Source: Methylacidiphilum caldifontis
GTDB lineage: Bacteria; Verrucomicrobiota; Verrucomicrobiia; Methylacidiphilales; CAMAQI01
NCBI GenBank assembly: GCA_945860255.1
Contig: CAMAQI010000071.1
Coordinates: forward strand, 1 to 10,591
Reading direction: 5' to 3'
DNA: 10,591 bases
Every line of letters starts with the position of its first letter. Position 1 is the first letter of the stretch. Below the pieces are notes generated by a model. It did not search any database. It was given only the letters and a program-made list of their open reading frames with translations, and was not told where the DNA came from. The translations under genes were made by a program, and so were the position numbers. Positions 1-7,050 of this stretch are shown here, piece after piece.

Positions 1-1628
1 TTATCATCATTCTCATAGACCCCCCGCGTGGTCGTCGCACTGTACTCCTCAGATCCAATGATTGGCATCTTCGGATAATTTTGATGAAAATGATCAAAGC
101 CCTTTCCGGACTTCATGTAGTTTCCCCCTTGCACATCGACAACCTCCGAAAACCCTTTTCCCCATTGCCCATTCATTCCGATGGTCGTGGGGCGGGTCGG
201 ATCCAATCGTTTCGCCAGTTGATTCATCTTTTCCAGAATCTTTTTTCCGACAACGGTTCCTTGAATCTCCATCTCCTCATTGCCCAATGACCAAAGAATC
301 ACCGAAGGATGATTCCGATCCCGACGGATCAATCGATCCAGTTGCGACAACGCCTCCTCCGTCGCCCCCACGGCTCGCGTCTCATCCATCACCAGGATCC
401 CCAATCGATCGCAAATCTCTAATATTTCAGGAGTCGGCGGATGATGCGCACTGCGATAGGCGTTACACCCCATCTCTTTCAATCGCTCCAAACGCCATTC
501 ATTCACACGATCCGGCAATCCGACTCCCAACCCCGCATGATCTTGATGATTGCAGGTCCCGCGAATAAAGACCCGCTTCCCATTCAAAAAAAATCCTTTC
601 TCCGCATCAAACCGGATCGTTCGAAACCCAAAGGGAGTCCGCGTCTGATCCACCGCCACGCCATCAAGCAAAACCGTATTTTCGACTTGATACAAATAGG
701 GATCTTCCAACGACCAGAGATGTACCGCATCGACATCGATCTGCTGCTGGATCTCCCTCGACTCCCCCGCTTCAATCCAAACGGAGTCCGATCGCCTGGA
801 TCCGACCTCCTCTCCCTTGGCATCGAGAATTCGACTCCGCACCGCCACCCTCCCCCGTTTCTCCTGACTATTTTTAACCTCCGTCAGTATCGTCACCTCT
901 GCCTCTTGATCTTGAATCTCACTTCTGACCGTGGTCCCCCATTGCGGGATATGAATCGGAGCTCTCTTCACGAGCCAGACATGACGATAAATTCCTGCCC
1001 CCTCATAAAACCACCCCTCAAATCCGGTCGCATTGACCTTTAACGCGAGTGAATTTGTTTTCCCATAATTCAGATAAGGCGAGAGATCAAAAGCAAAAGG
1101 GGCATACCCACTAAAATTTCGCCCCAAATAATGTCCATTGAGATAAACCTCACAATCTCGATAGACCCCATCAAACTCGATCGAAATCTTCCGTTTCTCA
1201 TCCGATTTTGGAACCGTAAATGAACGTCGATACCAAGCGACCGAAGTGATCGGAAATTGCGGCCCAATCATCTTACAGCCATGCCCGACATCCCCCTGCT
1301 CCGTAAAATGCAACTCCACCGCCCAATCATGGGGAAGATCAACCCGACGCCAGCCCCAATCATCGAAGCGAGCCCCCGCGGGAGAGACCGACTGATTTTG
1401 CCCCCCCGCCCATCCTGTTTTTGAATAAGAACCGAAAGTTTGATACGGATCAATCGTCGAACCATTCGCCGTACTTTTCTCCCCCGTCTCCCCTTTTCCA
1501 ATCCAAAACCGCCACCCCTCGTCCATCAATAAACGCTCCCGTAGCGGAGCGACCTTCTCGCTCGCTCCTTGCTCGGCAAAGCCGCAGCAAACGAGAGCGA
1601 TCCATAAGCCTAAAATTGCGTTATTCAT
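1..1628 (-). CDS. GH2 beta-galactosidase-like glycoside hydrolase, 3' end beyond the window
   Basis: Open for 542 codons from the ATG at 1628 to the left edge with no stop, so the C-terminus is missing; relatives usually run to about 750-1000 residues. Residues 1-20 look like a signal peptide (hydrophobic LGLWIALVCCGFA), suggesting export. A sugar-binding jelly-roll domain spans roughly 35-220 and contains the family block GWFYEGAGIYRHVWL (205-219). An Ig-like domain follows (about 225-335), then the TIM barrel from about 336 (FFLNGKRVFIRGTCNHQDH; SAHHPPTPEILEICDRLG). The acid/base glutamate is E451 in WSLGNEE. The likely nucleophile is E527 in IIGSEEYSATTTRGVY. By family it would hydrolyse terminal beta-galactosides or related links; the exact substrate cannot be read. 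An AGGG lies 4 bases before the ATG. The neighbouring sulfatase remains suggest a sulfated-glycan setting (inference). Confidence 0.93.
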   Translation of the reverse strand, partial: MNNAILGLWIALVCCGFAEQGASEKVAPLRERLLMDEGWRFWIGKGETGEKSTANGSTIDPYQTFGSYSKTGWAGGQNQSVSPAGARFDDWGWRRVDLPHDWAVELHFTEQGDVGHGCKMIGPQFPITSVAWYRRSFTVPKSDEKRKISIEFDGVYRDCEVYLNGHYLGRNFSGYAPFAFDLSPYLNYGKTNSLALKVNATGFEGWFYEGAGIYRHVWLVKRAPIHIPQWGTTVRSEIQDQEAEVTILTEVKNSQEKRGRVAVRSRILDAKGEEVGSRRSDSVWIEAGESREIQQQIDVDAVHLWSLEDPYLYQVENTVLLDGVAVDQTRTPFGFRTIRFDAEKGFFLNGKRVFIRGTCNHQDHAGLGVGLPDRVNEWRLERLKEMGCNAYRSAHHPPTPEILEICDRLGILVMDETRAVGATEEALSQLDRLIRRDRNHPSVILWSLGNEEMEIQGTVVGKKILEKMNQLAKRLDPTRPTTIGMNGQWGKGFSEVVDVQGGNYMKSGKGFDHFHQNYPKMPIIGSEEYSATTTRGVYENDD

Positions 1629-1726
1629 GCAACCCTAAAACAAAGCTACCATATCCCGTCGATAAGACAAATGCCGATCCAGAAAAAGGAACCACCAACG
1701 GACACGAATGCTCACGAATTTAAAGG

Positions 1727-1855
1727 AATTTAGCCGCAAAAGAACGCAGAGAACACAAAATAGAATCGAGCCTCAAAAATCTCCTTTTTTGGAGTAAAAT
1801 TTAACCTGATTGTTTTTTTCATTTTTGAGTTCTATGCGTTCTCTGTGGCTAAATT
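1727..1855. repeat. Long imperfect inverted repeat in the GH2-exosortase gap
   Basis: The left arm (1727-1780) reads AATTTAGCCGCAAAAGAACG, continues CAGAGAAC, and ends CTCAAAAAT. The reverse complement of the right arm (1821-1855) reads AATTTAGCCACAGAGAACGC and also ends CTCAAAAAT. The left arm carries about 17 extra bases in the middle. A small CTCC/GGAG hairpin sits in the loop (about 1781-1794). Immediately left, 1691-1721 holds CACGAAT-type direct repeats (ACACGAATG, TCACGAATT). The element lies downstream of the exosortase gene and upstream of the GH2 start, so its RNA could fold in the intercistronic region. No protein-coding gene is supported in 1629-1930. Confidence 0.75.
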
Positions 1856-1930
1856 CACTGTTGATAGATTCAAATGGGATGATGATTTGGATGATCTTCT
1901 ATCTTCATCCATGGTCTAAAATCTTTGCCT

Positions 1931-3505
1931 TTACCTTGGCGGTTCATTTTCCTGCATTCCTGCCTCCCTTAGAGAAATTTTCTGAATTCTCTTTCTCCCC
2001 ATCTCCTCCACCTGCTTCTGCTCCGGAATCATTATGGGACTCGAAACCACCAACGAAATCATCTCCCAACTGGAACGCTCTTCTCGAGGAATTAAAAAAG
2101 TGCGCAAACTCATCTCCTCGACTAAGGCCGCTGCATTAAAATCGACCTCCACTCGCTCCTGATTTCGAAGCAAGGTCCAAAATTGAATCGCCTCTCCCCC
2201 TGGCTTCCGATAGTGAATCCAATAACCGTCCAGTTTTCCCCCCACGATCTCCATCTCCCCGGCGATCGGCTCCCCCATACGCCTCCATCCCAACCCTTTC
2301 ATACACCAATCCGGTCGATGCAACCGCACTCCTTGTGAATCTCGAATCGGTTTCCAATAAAAGCGGTAAAACTCCATTTTCTCAAAATCGACTCCCTCCC
2401 CCTGACGCTCAATCCACTCTCCCGAATGACAACGCAAATTTCTCCAAACCTCCGCAGCGATCGGCAATGTTCGATCCCCTTCCGAGGGCATCCATTGAAC
2501 CGAAGGAGCACTCTCCACCCCCTCCGCTTTTTGCTGAAAATAAACAGCACCGTTCATTCCCCCGTAAAGGCAAACCGCGATCATCAAAACAATCGTCAAC
2601 CCCACGCAACGATGATGCCCGAATCTCCTCATCGCCGCTCCCATCTCCTGCTCTCTCTCCTCTTGCTCCTGTTGCGGGATTCGCCAAAAACTCCACCCCA
2701 CTAATCCCCCGATGATCGTCACCAATAAGAGATTCCCTGAAAAATCGTGCCATCGCTCCATCGTCTCCATTCCATAAAATGAGGCGATCCCACAAAGCCC
2801 CAAGGTTCTGAGAAGATTTCCCAACAACGCCACTCCCATCCCCACCAAAAAAAGCTCTCCGCGTCTGCAGATCGACCCCCGACGCCACTCCCCTAAAATC
2901 AGAGAAAAAACAAAAGCGGCCTGCAACGATCGAATCCCACTACAAGCCTCACTGACCCCCACAATTCCCTTCGACAAAACAATCAACTCCCCATCGCGGC
3001 GTGCCGCTATCCCCGCAAAGTGAATCAACTCCATCGCAATCCCCGTCACCCACGACATCAAGGCCCGCGTCAACGGTTCCTCGATCCGAGTCGGCCATGG
3101 AATCGCTGTCAAAAGTAAAAGCCCCGGAAAGAGGATCGCCCGCTGAACTCCGATCGAAAAATCTCTCCACCCGAAAATCAGGAAGAGGAACCATATCCCC
3201 CCCTGCATCCCCATGATCAGACGCATCGGCGGATGTTGAAGCCGAATCCACTCCACCGCTAACGAGAGCAAAAGCAAACCTCCGACGATCGCCACGGTTC
3301 CGCTGCTTAATCGAGGCGGGGACTCCTGCCCGGAAAACTCTCGCATGCGAAGCAAGATCAAATAAAGAACAATCAACGGAACAAACCACCCATAGCCATA
3401 TTGTGGATTCACCCTCCATTCCGGGGCACAGGCAGAACAAAGGAGAAACCCTAAAAAAAGAGCAGCCCCTCCCAACGCAAAACTTCGTTGAAAAGAGGAA
3501 CTCAT
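1931..3505 (-). CDS. Exosortase with fused EpsI-like (DUF3485-type) C-terminal domain
   Basis: This is a 524-residue multi-pass inner-membrane protein. Residues 1-275 form the exosortase core with about eight hydrophobic segments. The three conserved catalytic residues are visible: Cys188 in VSEACSGIRS, Arg233 in GNLLRTLGL, and His253 in ERWHDFSGN. By family it is a transpeptidase-like enzyme that recognises PEP-CTERM tails and cleaves or anchors the exported protein. A charged linker (277-295) and another membrane segment (about 300-317) lead into a periplasmic domain with the EpsI hallmark HRPDWCMKGLGW (396-407). The PEP-CTERM protein at 8329-9141 is a plausible substrate. The ATG at 3505 is the only reasonable start; an AGGGG lies directly against it and a GAGGGG about 10 bases further up, so initiation signals are unusual. 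The dense opposite-strand frames here are shadows. Confidence 0.95.
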   Translation of the reverse strand: MSSSFQRSFALGGAALFLGFLLCSACAPEWRVNPQYGYGWFVPLIVLYLILLRMREFSGQESPPRLSSGTVAIVGGLLLLSLAVEWIRLQHPPMRLIMGMQGGIWFLFLIFGWRDFSIGVQRAILFPGLLLLTAIPWPTRIEEPLTRALMSWVTGIAMELIHFAGIAARRDGELIVLSKGIVGVSEACSGIRSLQAAFVFSLILGEWRRGSICRRGELFLVGMGVALLGNLLRTLGLCGIASFYGMETMERWHDFSGNLLLVTIIGGLVGWSFWRIPQQEQEEREQEMGAAMRRFGHHRCVGLTIVLMIAVCLYGGMNGAVYFQQKAEGVESAPSVQWMPSEGDRTLPIAAEVWRNLRCHSGEWIERQGEGVDFEKMEFYRFYWKPIRDSQGVRLHRPDWCMKGLGWRRMGEPIAGEMEIVGGKLDGYWIHYRKPGGEAIQFWTLLRNQERVEVDFNAAALVEEMSLRTFLIPREERSSWEMISLVVSSPIMIPEQKQVEEMGRKRIQKISLREAGMQENEPPR

Positions 3506-3625
3506 CCCCTGATCGTACCCCTCTTCATGGTTTTAGGAAATGTAAAAAAAAGAAGAGCTCGCTAAAAAAGCGAAAGCAAGTTTTAACGATGGGCTTCCAA
3601 GTTCACTTCCGATCGATACACTTAA

Positions 3626-3871
3626 TTTAAAGAGAGTTTTTTTGACTTAAAAAGCATTTATCCTATATCGAAAATTGAATATTTAGAAAAGGCGGTTCGC
3701 ATAAGGCGCCGAAAAATCATCGAAGATCGCTATTACGAATCTCTCTCGGATTGTTTTCGAGAGCTTTTTAAAAATAGGGAAGAGGCTCGACAGAGCTGTG
3801 GTCAAAACGAGGGGGGGGCGGGATTGAATGTTGCGTTCGTTGCGCCTTCGTGTGAGACAATGTTTTTTTGA
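3626..3871 (+). pseudogene. Decayed coding fragment sharing a conserved block with 6193-6276
   Basis: This frame is open from after a TAA at 3623 to the TGA at 3869 but has no ATG, GTG or TTG before the conserved part. The conserved part (3669-3751) reads approximately SKIEYLEKAVRIRRRKIIED, then RYYESLSD. The other copy at 6193-6276 has the same block. Most differences between the copies fall on third codon positions in this frame, so the ancestor was probably protein-coding. After SLSD the copies diverge and this one continues into low-complexity sequence, including a run of eight G. I do not recognise the family. The basic stretch RIRRRK is the most distinctive feature. It is probably a dead fragment. 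Confidence 0.5.
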
Positions 3872-4020
3872 ATGTTCGCCCCATAATAAAGACTCTTAAG
3901 TTGACGCCTATGGTCAACTGACGGATTGTGTCTTTGTGTGAAATTGAATTTTTTATTTATGTGATCACGAATTATAAAAGTGTTGGGTGCTGGACCCAGT
4001 AGACCATATCTTAAAAGATC
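3872..4020. other. Non-coding spacer with two small inverted repeats
   Basis: No gene is visible. AGTTGAC (3899-3905) and GTCAACT (3913-3919) are perfect 7-bp arms around a 7-base spacer and resemble an operator, but no regulator or intact target gene is adjacent. TGGGT-GCTGG-ACCCA (3984-3998) can form a short hairpin. Read on the minus strand it follows the sulfatase remnant and is succeeded by ACACTTTTATAATT, so it may be a weak former terminator. The fragments CTTCGTGTGAGAC and CTTTGTGTGAAAT resemble the CTTTGTGTGAGAC repeat at 7000-7012. Confidence 0.4.
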
Positions 4021-4599
4021 TCAATGCGCTTGCTTGAGCCAAGGGGCCTTGAAACCCTTCGGCGGTTCAGTCGGCTGAGATCGCCCCATTCCAGACTCCC
4101 ATTGCTTCCACTCCACTTCCATCGCCGCTACCCGTGTTCGCTGCTTAGTTGAAAGATCATTTTTTTCACCAGGATCAACCGATAAATCATAGAGCGCTGA
4201 CAATTTTCCGGGCTGAAAAATCAACTTCCACGAGTCCCTGCGAATAGCACCTTCACTCCCTTTCCTCCAATACAAGACCTTGTGTGGTTGATACTTCTCC
4301 TGATTTTTTAAAAAAGGAATGAGATTCACCCCATCCAAGCCCCACGATGACTCCACCGTTCCTCCAGCGGCAACCACCGCCGTAGGAAGAAGATCGAGCG
4401 TACTAACGGGATTTCGATAAACGGCCCCTGCAGAAATTTGTCCTGGCCAACGCATCACCATGGGAACACGAATCCCTCCTTCGTTAAAACCTCCCTTCCC
4501 TCTTTGAAATGGAGTGTTTAACGAAACCTGCGGTCCTAGATGAAGAGCTCCTCCGTTATCATTCGTAAAAACGAGAAGTGTATTTCGATCAAAAAAGAA
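4021..4599 (-). pseudogene. Sulfatase, C-terminal fragment only
   Basis: Reading leftward from about 4599, the frame gives FDRNTLLVFTNDNGG, then a block containing FQRGKGGFNEGGIRVPMVMR and WPG, STLDLLPT, and a C-terminal SWKLIFQPG/LYDLSVDPGEKNDL block. This is the conserved back half of the alkaline-phosphatase-like sulfatase family. TNDNGG at 4549-4566 carries the Asp-Asn pair that binds the active-site calcium. About 192 codons remain, against roughly 450-500 in intact members. The N-terminal half with the C-x-P-S-R motif that becomes formylglycine is absent, so no sulfatase activity is possible. Homology stops at the GAT of DRNT (4588-4590), two codons before an in-frame TGA (4600-4602). 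The ATG at 4461 is an internal methionine, not a real start. Confidence 0.88.
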
Positions 4600-4703
4600 T
4601 CAATCTATAAAATTGCAGGAAACTCCGATTTTTTTAAAATCGGGGTTTTCGGGAGTTCCCTTAAAATATCCTTTCGTTCAATTTTTCATGCTCTTTTTGA
4701 TCA
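4587..4703. repeat. Fold-back sequence between two divergent sulfatase fragments
   Basis: The ends are inverted repeats: GATCAAAAAAGAATCA at the left (from 4587) and the reverse complement of CATGCTCTTTTTGATC at the right (to about 4702). Inside is a perfect hairpin CCGATTTT-TTT-AAAATCGG (4625-4643), within a second imperfect pair GGAAACTCC (4618-4626) and GGGAGTTCC (4651-4659). Nearly the whole stretch can fold into one long imperfect hairpin. Both sulfatase homologies stop at the terminal GATC. It could be a MITE-like element or the product of a fold-back rearrangement. It encodes nothing I can support. Confidence 0.65.
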
Positions 4704-4929
4704 CCGTGCCTTGATTCAAGGGGATTGGAAAATTGTCTCCGATTGGGGGGCTCCTTGGCGACTGATCAATCTCGCTGAAGATCGAACCGAATTAAACGAT
4801 CTTTCCTCAAAAAACCCAGAACAATTTAGCTCTATGAAAAAAGAATTTGAACGTTGGTGGAGTTTACCGGGTAAAAAAAATCTCAATCCCGCAGGAACAG
4901 AACCGGTTTATATTCATCGCAATCCGTAA
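4690..4929 (+). pseudogene. Second sulfatase, C-terminal fragment on the opposite strand
   Basis: The frame reads FDHRALIQGDWKIVSDWG, then WRLINLAEDRTELNDLSSKN and a tail ending in a TAA at 4927-4929. The pattern HRAL-x-QGDWK-x-V followed by LYDLAEDRTELNDL marks the extreme C-terminus of an arylsulfatase-type protein; only about 80 residues remain. The sequence differs from the minus-strand fragment, so it comes from another sulfatase gene. Homology begins at the GATC near 4699. Codons further upstream in this frame (4540-4690) lie over the fold-back sequence and the other fragment and look like chance. It has no catalytic part and no plausible start, so it is a dead remnant. Confidence 0.82.
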
Positions 4930-5018
4930 AGGGTGGTCGAAAAGTGCGGCGGTTGGGTAGATAAAAAAAGGCGCTCGAAAAGTGAGACACCTAAAAACTT
5001 ATAGCGACGGCTTAGGGG

Positions 5019-5837
5019 CTATTTTTCTTTATGATTCGTGGAACGAAGAGGAAGTAACATTTGGACTCCTGCCCCTGATCCAATCACTTGAGGCGCCTTT
5101 CCATCCCATTTTTCGGCAATTAAAAGATCAATTGCTCCACTTCCGTCACGAAGGGCCTCATTTCGAATTCGAACCGCCTTCGCTTCCCCCTCCGCTCTGA
5201 CGACAGCGGTTTGGGCATCAATCTGCGCCTGTTGCAATTTGAATTTTGCTTTTGCCGCCTCTTGCTCTTGAACCATTTTTTGTTCGATCGCTTTTTCTAA
5301 TTCCTTAGAGAGATCGATATTCGTAATGATCAAATCTTCGACAGTCAGCAATCCATCAAGCTTTTTGCGAATTTTATCAAGGGCTAAACCTTTGATCATT
5401 TCGCGATTCTTGACGCACTGTTCTGCGGAGGATTGAGCGGTCACCTCTTTAATCGACTCTTGAACCTTCGGATTGAGTACTCCTTCAATAACGTTGAGGT
5501 TGTATTCTTGATAGAGTTCGACGACGTTGCTTTCTGGATATCGAAAGAGGACTTGAAGAGAAATTTGCATGGTTTGAAGATCCGAAGAGAAGCAAGGAGC
5601 GTTTAGGGCATGAGATTGTTGCTTAATCGGAACTTGGATGATGCTGGTGATCCAAGGGGTTTTAAATCCTAGACCTTCATCTTTAAATTGCGGATCGACA
5701 TTCCCCAAGGTGACGGCGACCCCACGATGTCCAGGATCGATTACGTAAAATCCGCCTAAGATAAGGCTGAGGCCAAGAATCGCCCCAACAATCATGAGAA
5801 TTGTTGCAATACTTTTTCCGAGTGAGTAATCGTTCAT
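5019..5837 (-). CDS. SPFH/prohibitin-family membrane protein
   Basis: This is a 272-residue protein with one N-terminal membrane anchor (about residues 9-32), then the SPFH start VIDPGHRGVAVTLGNVDPQF. A prohibitin-type domain follows (to about 190, including LIITNIDLSKELEKAIEQKM), then a Glu/Ala-rich coiled coil with VRAEGEAKAVRIRNEAL. The length matches bacterial prohibitin homologues. Such proteins form large rings at the membrane and often modulate FtsH-type proteases or membrane microdomains; no protease gene lies beside it. The ATG at 5837 is the natural start because it places the anchor at the N-terminus, but no Shine-Dalgarno sequence is visible (CCCCCTT precedes it). It appears monocistronic. 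No strong terminator is visible downstream. Confidence 0.93.
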   Translation of the reverse strand: MNDYSLGKSIATILMIVGAILGLSLILGGFYVIDPGHRGVAVTLGNVDPQFKDEGLGFKTPWITSIIQVPIKQQSHALNAPCFSSDLQTMQISLQVLFRYPESNVVELYQEYNLNVIEGVLNPKVQESIKEVTAQSSAEQCVKNREMIKGLALDKIRKKLDGLLTVEDLIITNIDLSKELEKAIEQKMVQEQEAAKAKFKLQQAQIDAQTAVVRAEGEAKAVRIRNEALRDGSGAIDLLIAEKWDGKAPQVIGSGAGVQMLLPLRSTNHKEK

Positions 5838-5917
5838 AAGGGGGAACTTAGCGGATCACATGAAATTGCAAGAAACATTCATGATGTTTCGCTTCAATTC
5901 TCCGCAATCCTAAAGAG

Positions 5918-6157
5918 ATGGCGGCCTATCTGGAGGCATCCATAGAAGAGGTGAATGGCGACGCGACTCTGATCGCGAAAGCGCTTGGGGATATCACTCG
6001 AGCCAAAGGAATGAGCCAAGTCGCCCGTGACACAGGGCTCTCCCGGGAGAGTCTCTACAAAGCGCTCTCCGGGGATCGAAGTCCCGAATTCGGGACAATC
6101 CTCAAAGTCGTGGACGCTCTCGGACTCAAGCTGCACGCCTCGGTTTCCCATATTTAA
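5918..6157 (+). CDS. Orphan HigA-like antitoxin, N-terminus probably damaged
   Basis: The 79 residues contain the helix-turn-helix block MSQVARDTGLSRESLYKALS followed by FGTILKVVDALGLKLHA, which is typical of the addiction-module antidote family (HigA-like, TIGR02684 type). Full members carry about 20 more N-terminal residues. In-frame codons upstream of the ATG (5891-5917) still encode ASILRNPKE, a good match to that missing part, but a TGA at 5882-5884 stops the frame. ATG codons at 5878-5883 read MMFRF in another frame, which suggests a single-base frameshift near 5890. The cognate HigB-type toxin normally encoded just upstream is absent; the SPFH gene lies there instead. The helix-turn-helix may still be made and bind DNA. 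Confidence 0.8.
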   Translation: MAAYLEASIEEVNGDATLIAKALGDITRAKGMSQVARDTGLSRESLYKALSGDRSPEFGTILKVVDALGLKLHASVSHI

Positions 6158-6159
6158 TA

Positions 6160-6321
6160 ATGCAGATAACAAGAAAAGCCTTAATCACGAACCGAAGATT
6201 GAATATTTTTGAAAAAACGGTTCGCATGAGGCGTCGCAAAATCCTCGAGGATCGCTATTACGAATCTCTCTCGGATGAAATGAGAAAAGGGATCGAAACA
6301 GTTATTGAAATTTGCTCATAG
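6160..6321 (+). CDS. Small 53-codon reading frame with a repeated RRRKILEDRYYESLSD block
   Basis: An ATG two bases after the antitoxin stop opens 53 codons ending in the TAG at 6319-6321. Residues 23-38 read RRRKILEDRYYESLSD and match the fragment at 3669-3751. Here the final block DEMRKGIETVIEICS gives a natural end, so this copy may preserve the original C-terminus. A one-base insertion in the T run near 6207 puts the upstream homologous part (KIEYLEK in the other copy) out of frame, so this copy may also be broken. The close spacing suggests translational coupling to the antitoxin if it is expressed. No known family is recognised. Confidence 0.4.
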   Translation: MQITRKALITNRRLNIFEKTVRMRRRKILEDRYYESLSDEMRKGIETVIEICS

Positions 6322-6366
6322 TAGGTGTTAAAGACGATTAGTCGAATAGTCATCGGACTTCATTGA

Positions 6367-6633
6367 TTATTCGTATATAGTCTTTCTATCCCCAACGGCG
6401 ACAACAAGGACGATCAAATGGTGATCCTGAATCTGACAAAGAATACGGTAGTGTGTGACGCGGTATCGCCACAATCCCGCAAGCTCTGAACGAAGGGGTT
6501 TCCCAAATAAACGAGGATCAGTAGATCCTTGGATTCGCTGATCGAGAAAACGGAGGATTTCTCTTTGAGCTTGGGGATCTAACTTTTTCAGCTCTTTTAA
6601 GGCTCTTGCATCGAAACTATAATCCCAAGGCAT
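6367..6633 (-). CDS. relE: RelE/ParE-superfamily toxin
   Basis: The 88 residues show the compact RelE fold: DARALKELKKLDPQAQREIL (helices), then LFGKPLRSELAGLWRYRVTHYRILCQIQD and a final strand LIVLVVAVGDRKTIYE. The basic and aromatic residues of RelE-type mRNA interferases are present (LWRYRVTHYRI; R83 and Y87 near the end). By family it would cleave mRNA on the ribosome and be held in check by the antitoxin encoded just upstream. Its ATG lies within the antitoxin gene, overlapping it by 17 bases, so translation is coupled. Length and motifs suggest it is intact. Confidence 0.92.
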   Translation of the reverse strand: MPWDYSFDARALKELKKLDPQAQREILRFLDQRIQGSTDPRLFGKPLRSELAGLWRYRVTHYRILCQIQDHHLIVLVVAVGDRKTIYE

Positions 6634-6823
6634 GCTTTACATCCTTGGAGGAAATGATTTTCGTGGGGTGTTTTAGGCGACTTGAGATCAGGTAAGTATC
6701 CTCTAGGTCTTGAAGGTGTTGGAGAATGGCCTCCCGAGCGTAAAATGTTTTTGTCCGCCCCGTTTTTTCAGCCAAGGCGTTAAGTCGTTTTTCGGTCTTT
6801 GGATCAAGTCGTATGGCGAGCAT
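6617..6823 (-). CDS. relB: RelB-type antitoxin (ribbon-helix-helix)
   Basis: The 68 residues begin MLAIRLDPKTEKRLNALAEK, a ribbon-helix-helix DNA-binding module (strand LAIRLD, then two helices to about residue 40). A C-terminal part (about 42-68) would wrap the toxin. The organisation (antitoxin first, 17-bp overlap with relE) and the perfect palindrome just upstream fit an autoregulated operon in which the antitoxin-toxin complex binds its own operator. An AGGG lies 12 bases before the ATG, so the ribosome-binding site is weak or absent. Confidence 0.9.
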   Translation of the reverse strand: MLAIRLDPKTEKRLNALAEKTGRTKTFYAREAILQHLQDLEDTYLISSRLKHPTKIISSKDVKHALGL

Positions 6824-6839
6824 GTAGTAAACATATCCC

Positions 6840-6857
6840 TGCTATACGTGTATAGCA
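6840..6857. promoter_or_regulatory. Perfect palindromic operator of the relBE pair
   Basis: TGCTATAC-GT-GTATAGCA has perfect 8-bp arms and a 2-base centre, 16 bases upstream of the antitoxin start. On the minus strand TTGCTA (overlapping the palindrome) and TATGTT, 17 bases apart, could be -35 and -10 elements. That would put the transcript start almost at the ATG, so a leaderless message is possible. A bound repressor would cover this promoter. Confidence 0.75.
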
Positions 6858-6928
6858 AATTAATAATTCTCTTTAAATTCACGGAGTATTTCCCGTGGCG
6901 GCGATAAGGAGTAGGGGTTCCGTAAACG

Positions 6929-7006
6929 ACACAAAGTCACTAAGGATTCTGAATTGGATCGTAAAAAACGAAGTAGATATTCCTTAGTGTTTTAGTGGCT
7001 TTGTGT
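6929..7006. repeat. Inverted repeat of the ACACAAAG-CACTAAGG type
   Basis: The left arm ACACAAAGTCACTAAGGA (6929-6946) faces a right arm (6981-7006) whose reverse complement starts ACACAAAGCCACTAAAACAC and ends TAAGGA. The right arm has eight extra bases. The loop is 34 bases. It resembles the inverted repeat at 1727-1855 in style (short purine-rich words repeated in tandem within each arm). The 6858-7186 spacer has no supported gene; it holds this repeat, the split repeat and the terminator described below. Confidence 0.65.
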
Positions 7007-7050
7007 GAGACCGGCATGGAATGAGATTTAGAGATTAATCGGGATAAAAG

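Noticed and set aside
62..1043. Several plus-strand open frames
   Set aside because: They lie opposite the continuous GH2 gene, are rich in Pro/Ser/His/Arg, and show no family motifs; they are shadows.
2136..3440. Overlapping frames on both strands within the exosortase gene
   Set aside because: The exosortase frame has full-length homology features and catalytic residues; the others are compositional by-products.
3899..3919. AGTTGAC/GTCAACT as a specific regulator's site
   Set aside because: The palindrome is real, but no adjacent intact gene or regulator supports an assignment.
4021..4461. Minus-strand sulfatase fragment as a complete 146-residue gene from the ATG at 4461
   Set aside because: Sulfatase homology continues for over 40 codons before that ATG, so it is an internal methionine of a truncated gene.
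4540..4690. N-terminal extension of the plus-strand sulfatase frame
   Set aside because: It covers the other fragment and the fold-back sequence, is Ile/Lys/Ser-rich, and has no sulfatase motifs.
4930..5018. Short direct repeat TCGAAAAGTG (twice)
   Set aside because: Two 10-base copies 40 bases apart with no flanking structure; too little to call an element.
5838..5917. Remnant of a HigB toxin before the antitoxin
   Set aside because: Only 80 bases are available and no toxin motif could be read in any frame.
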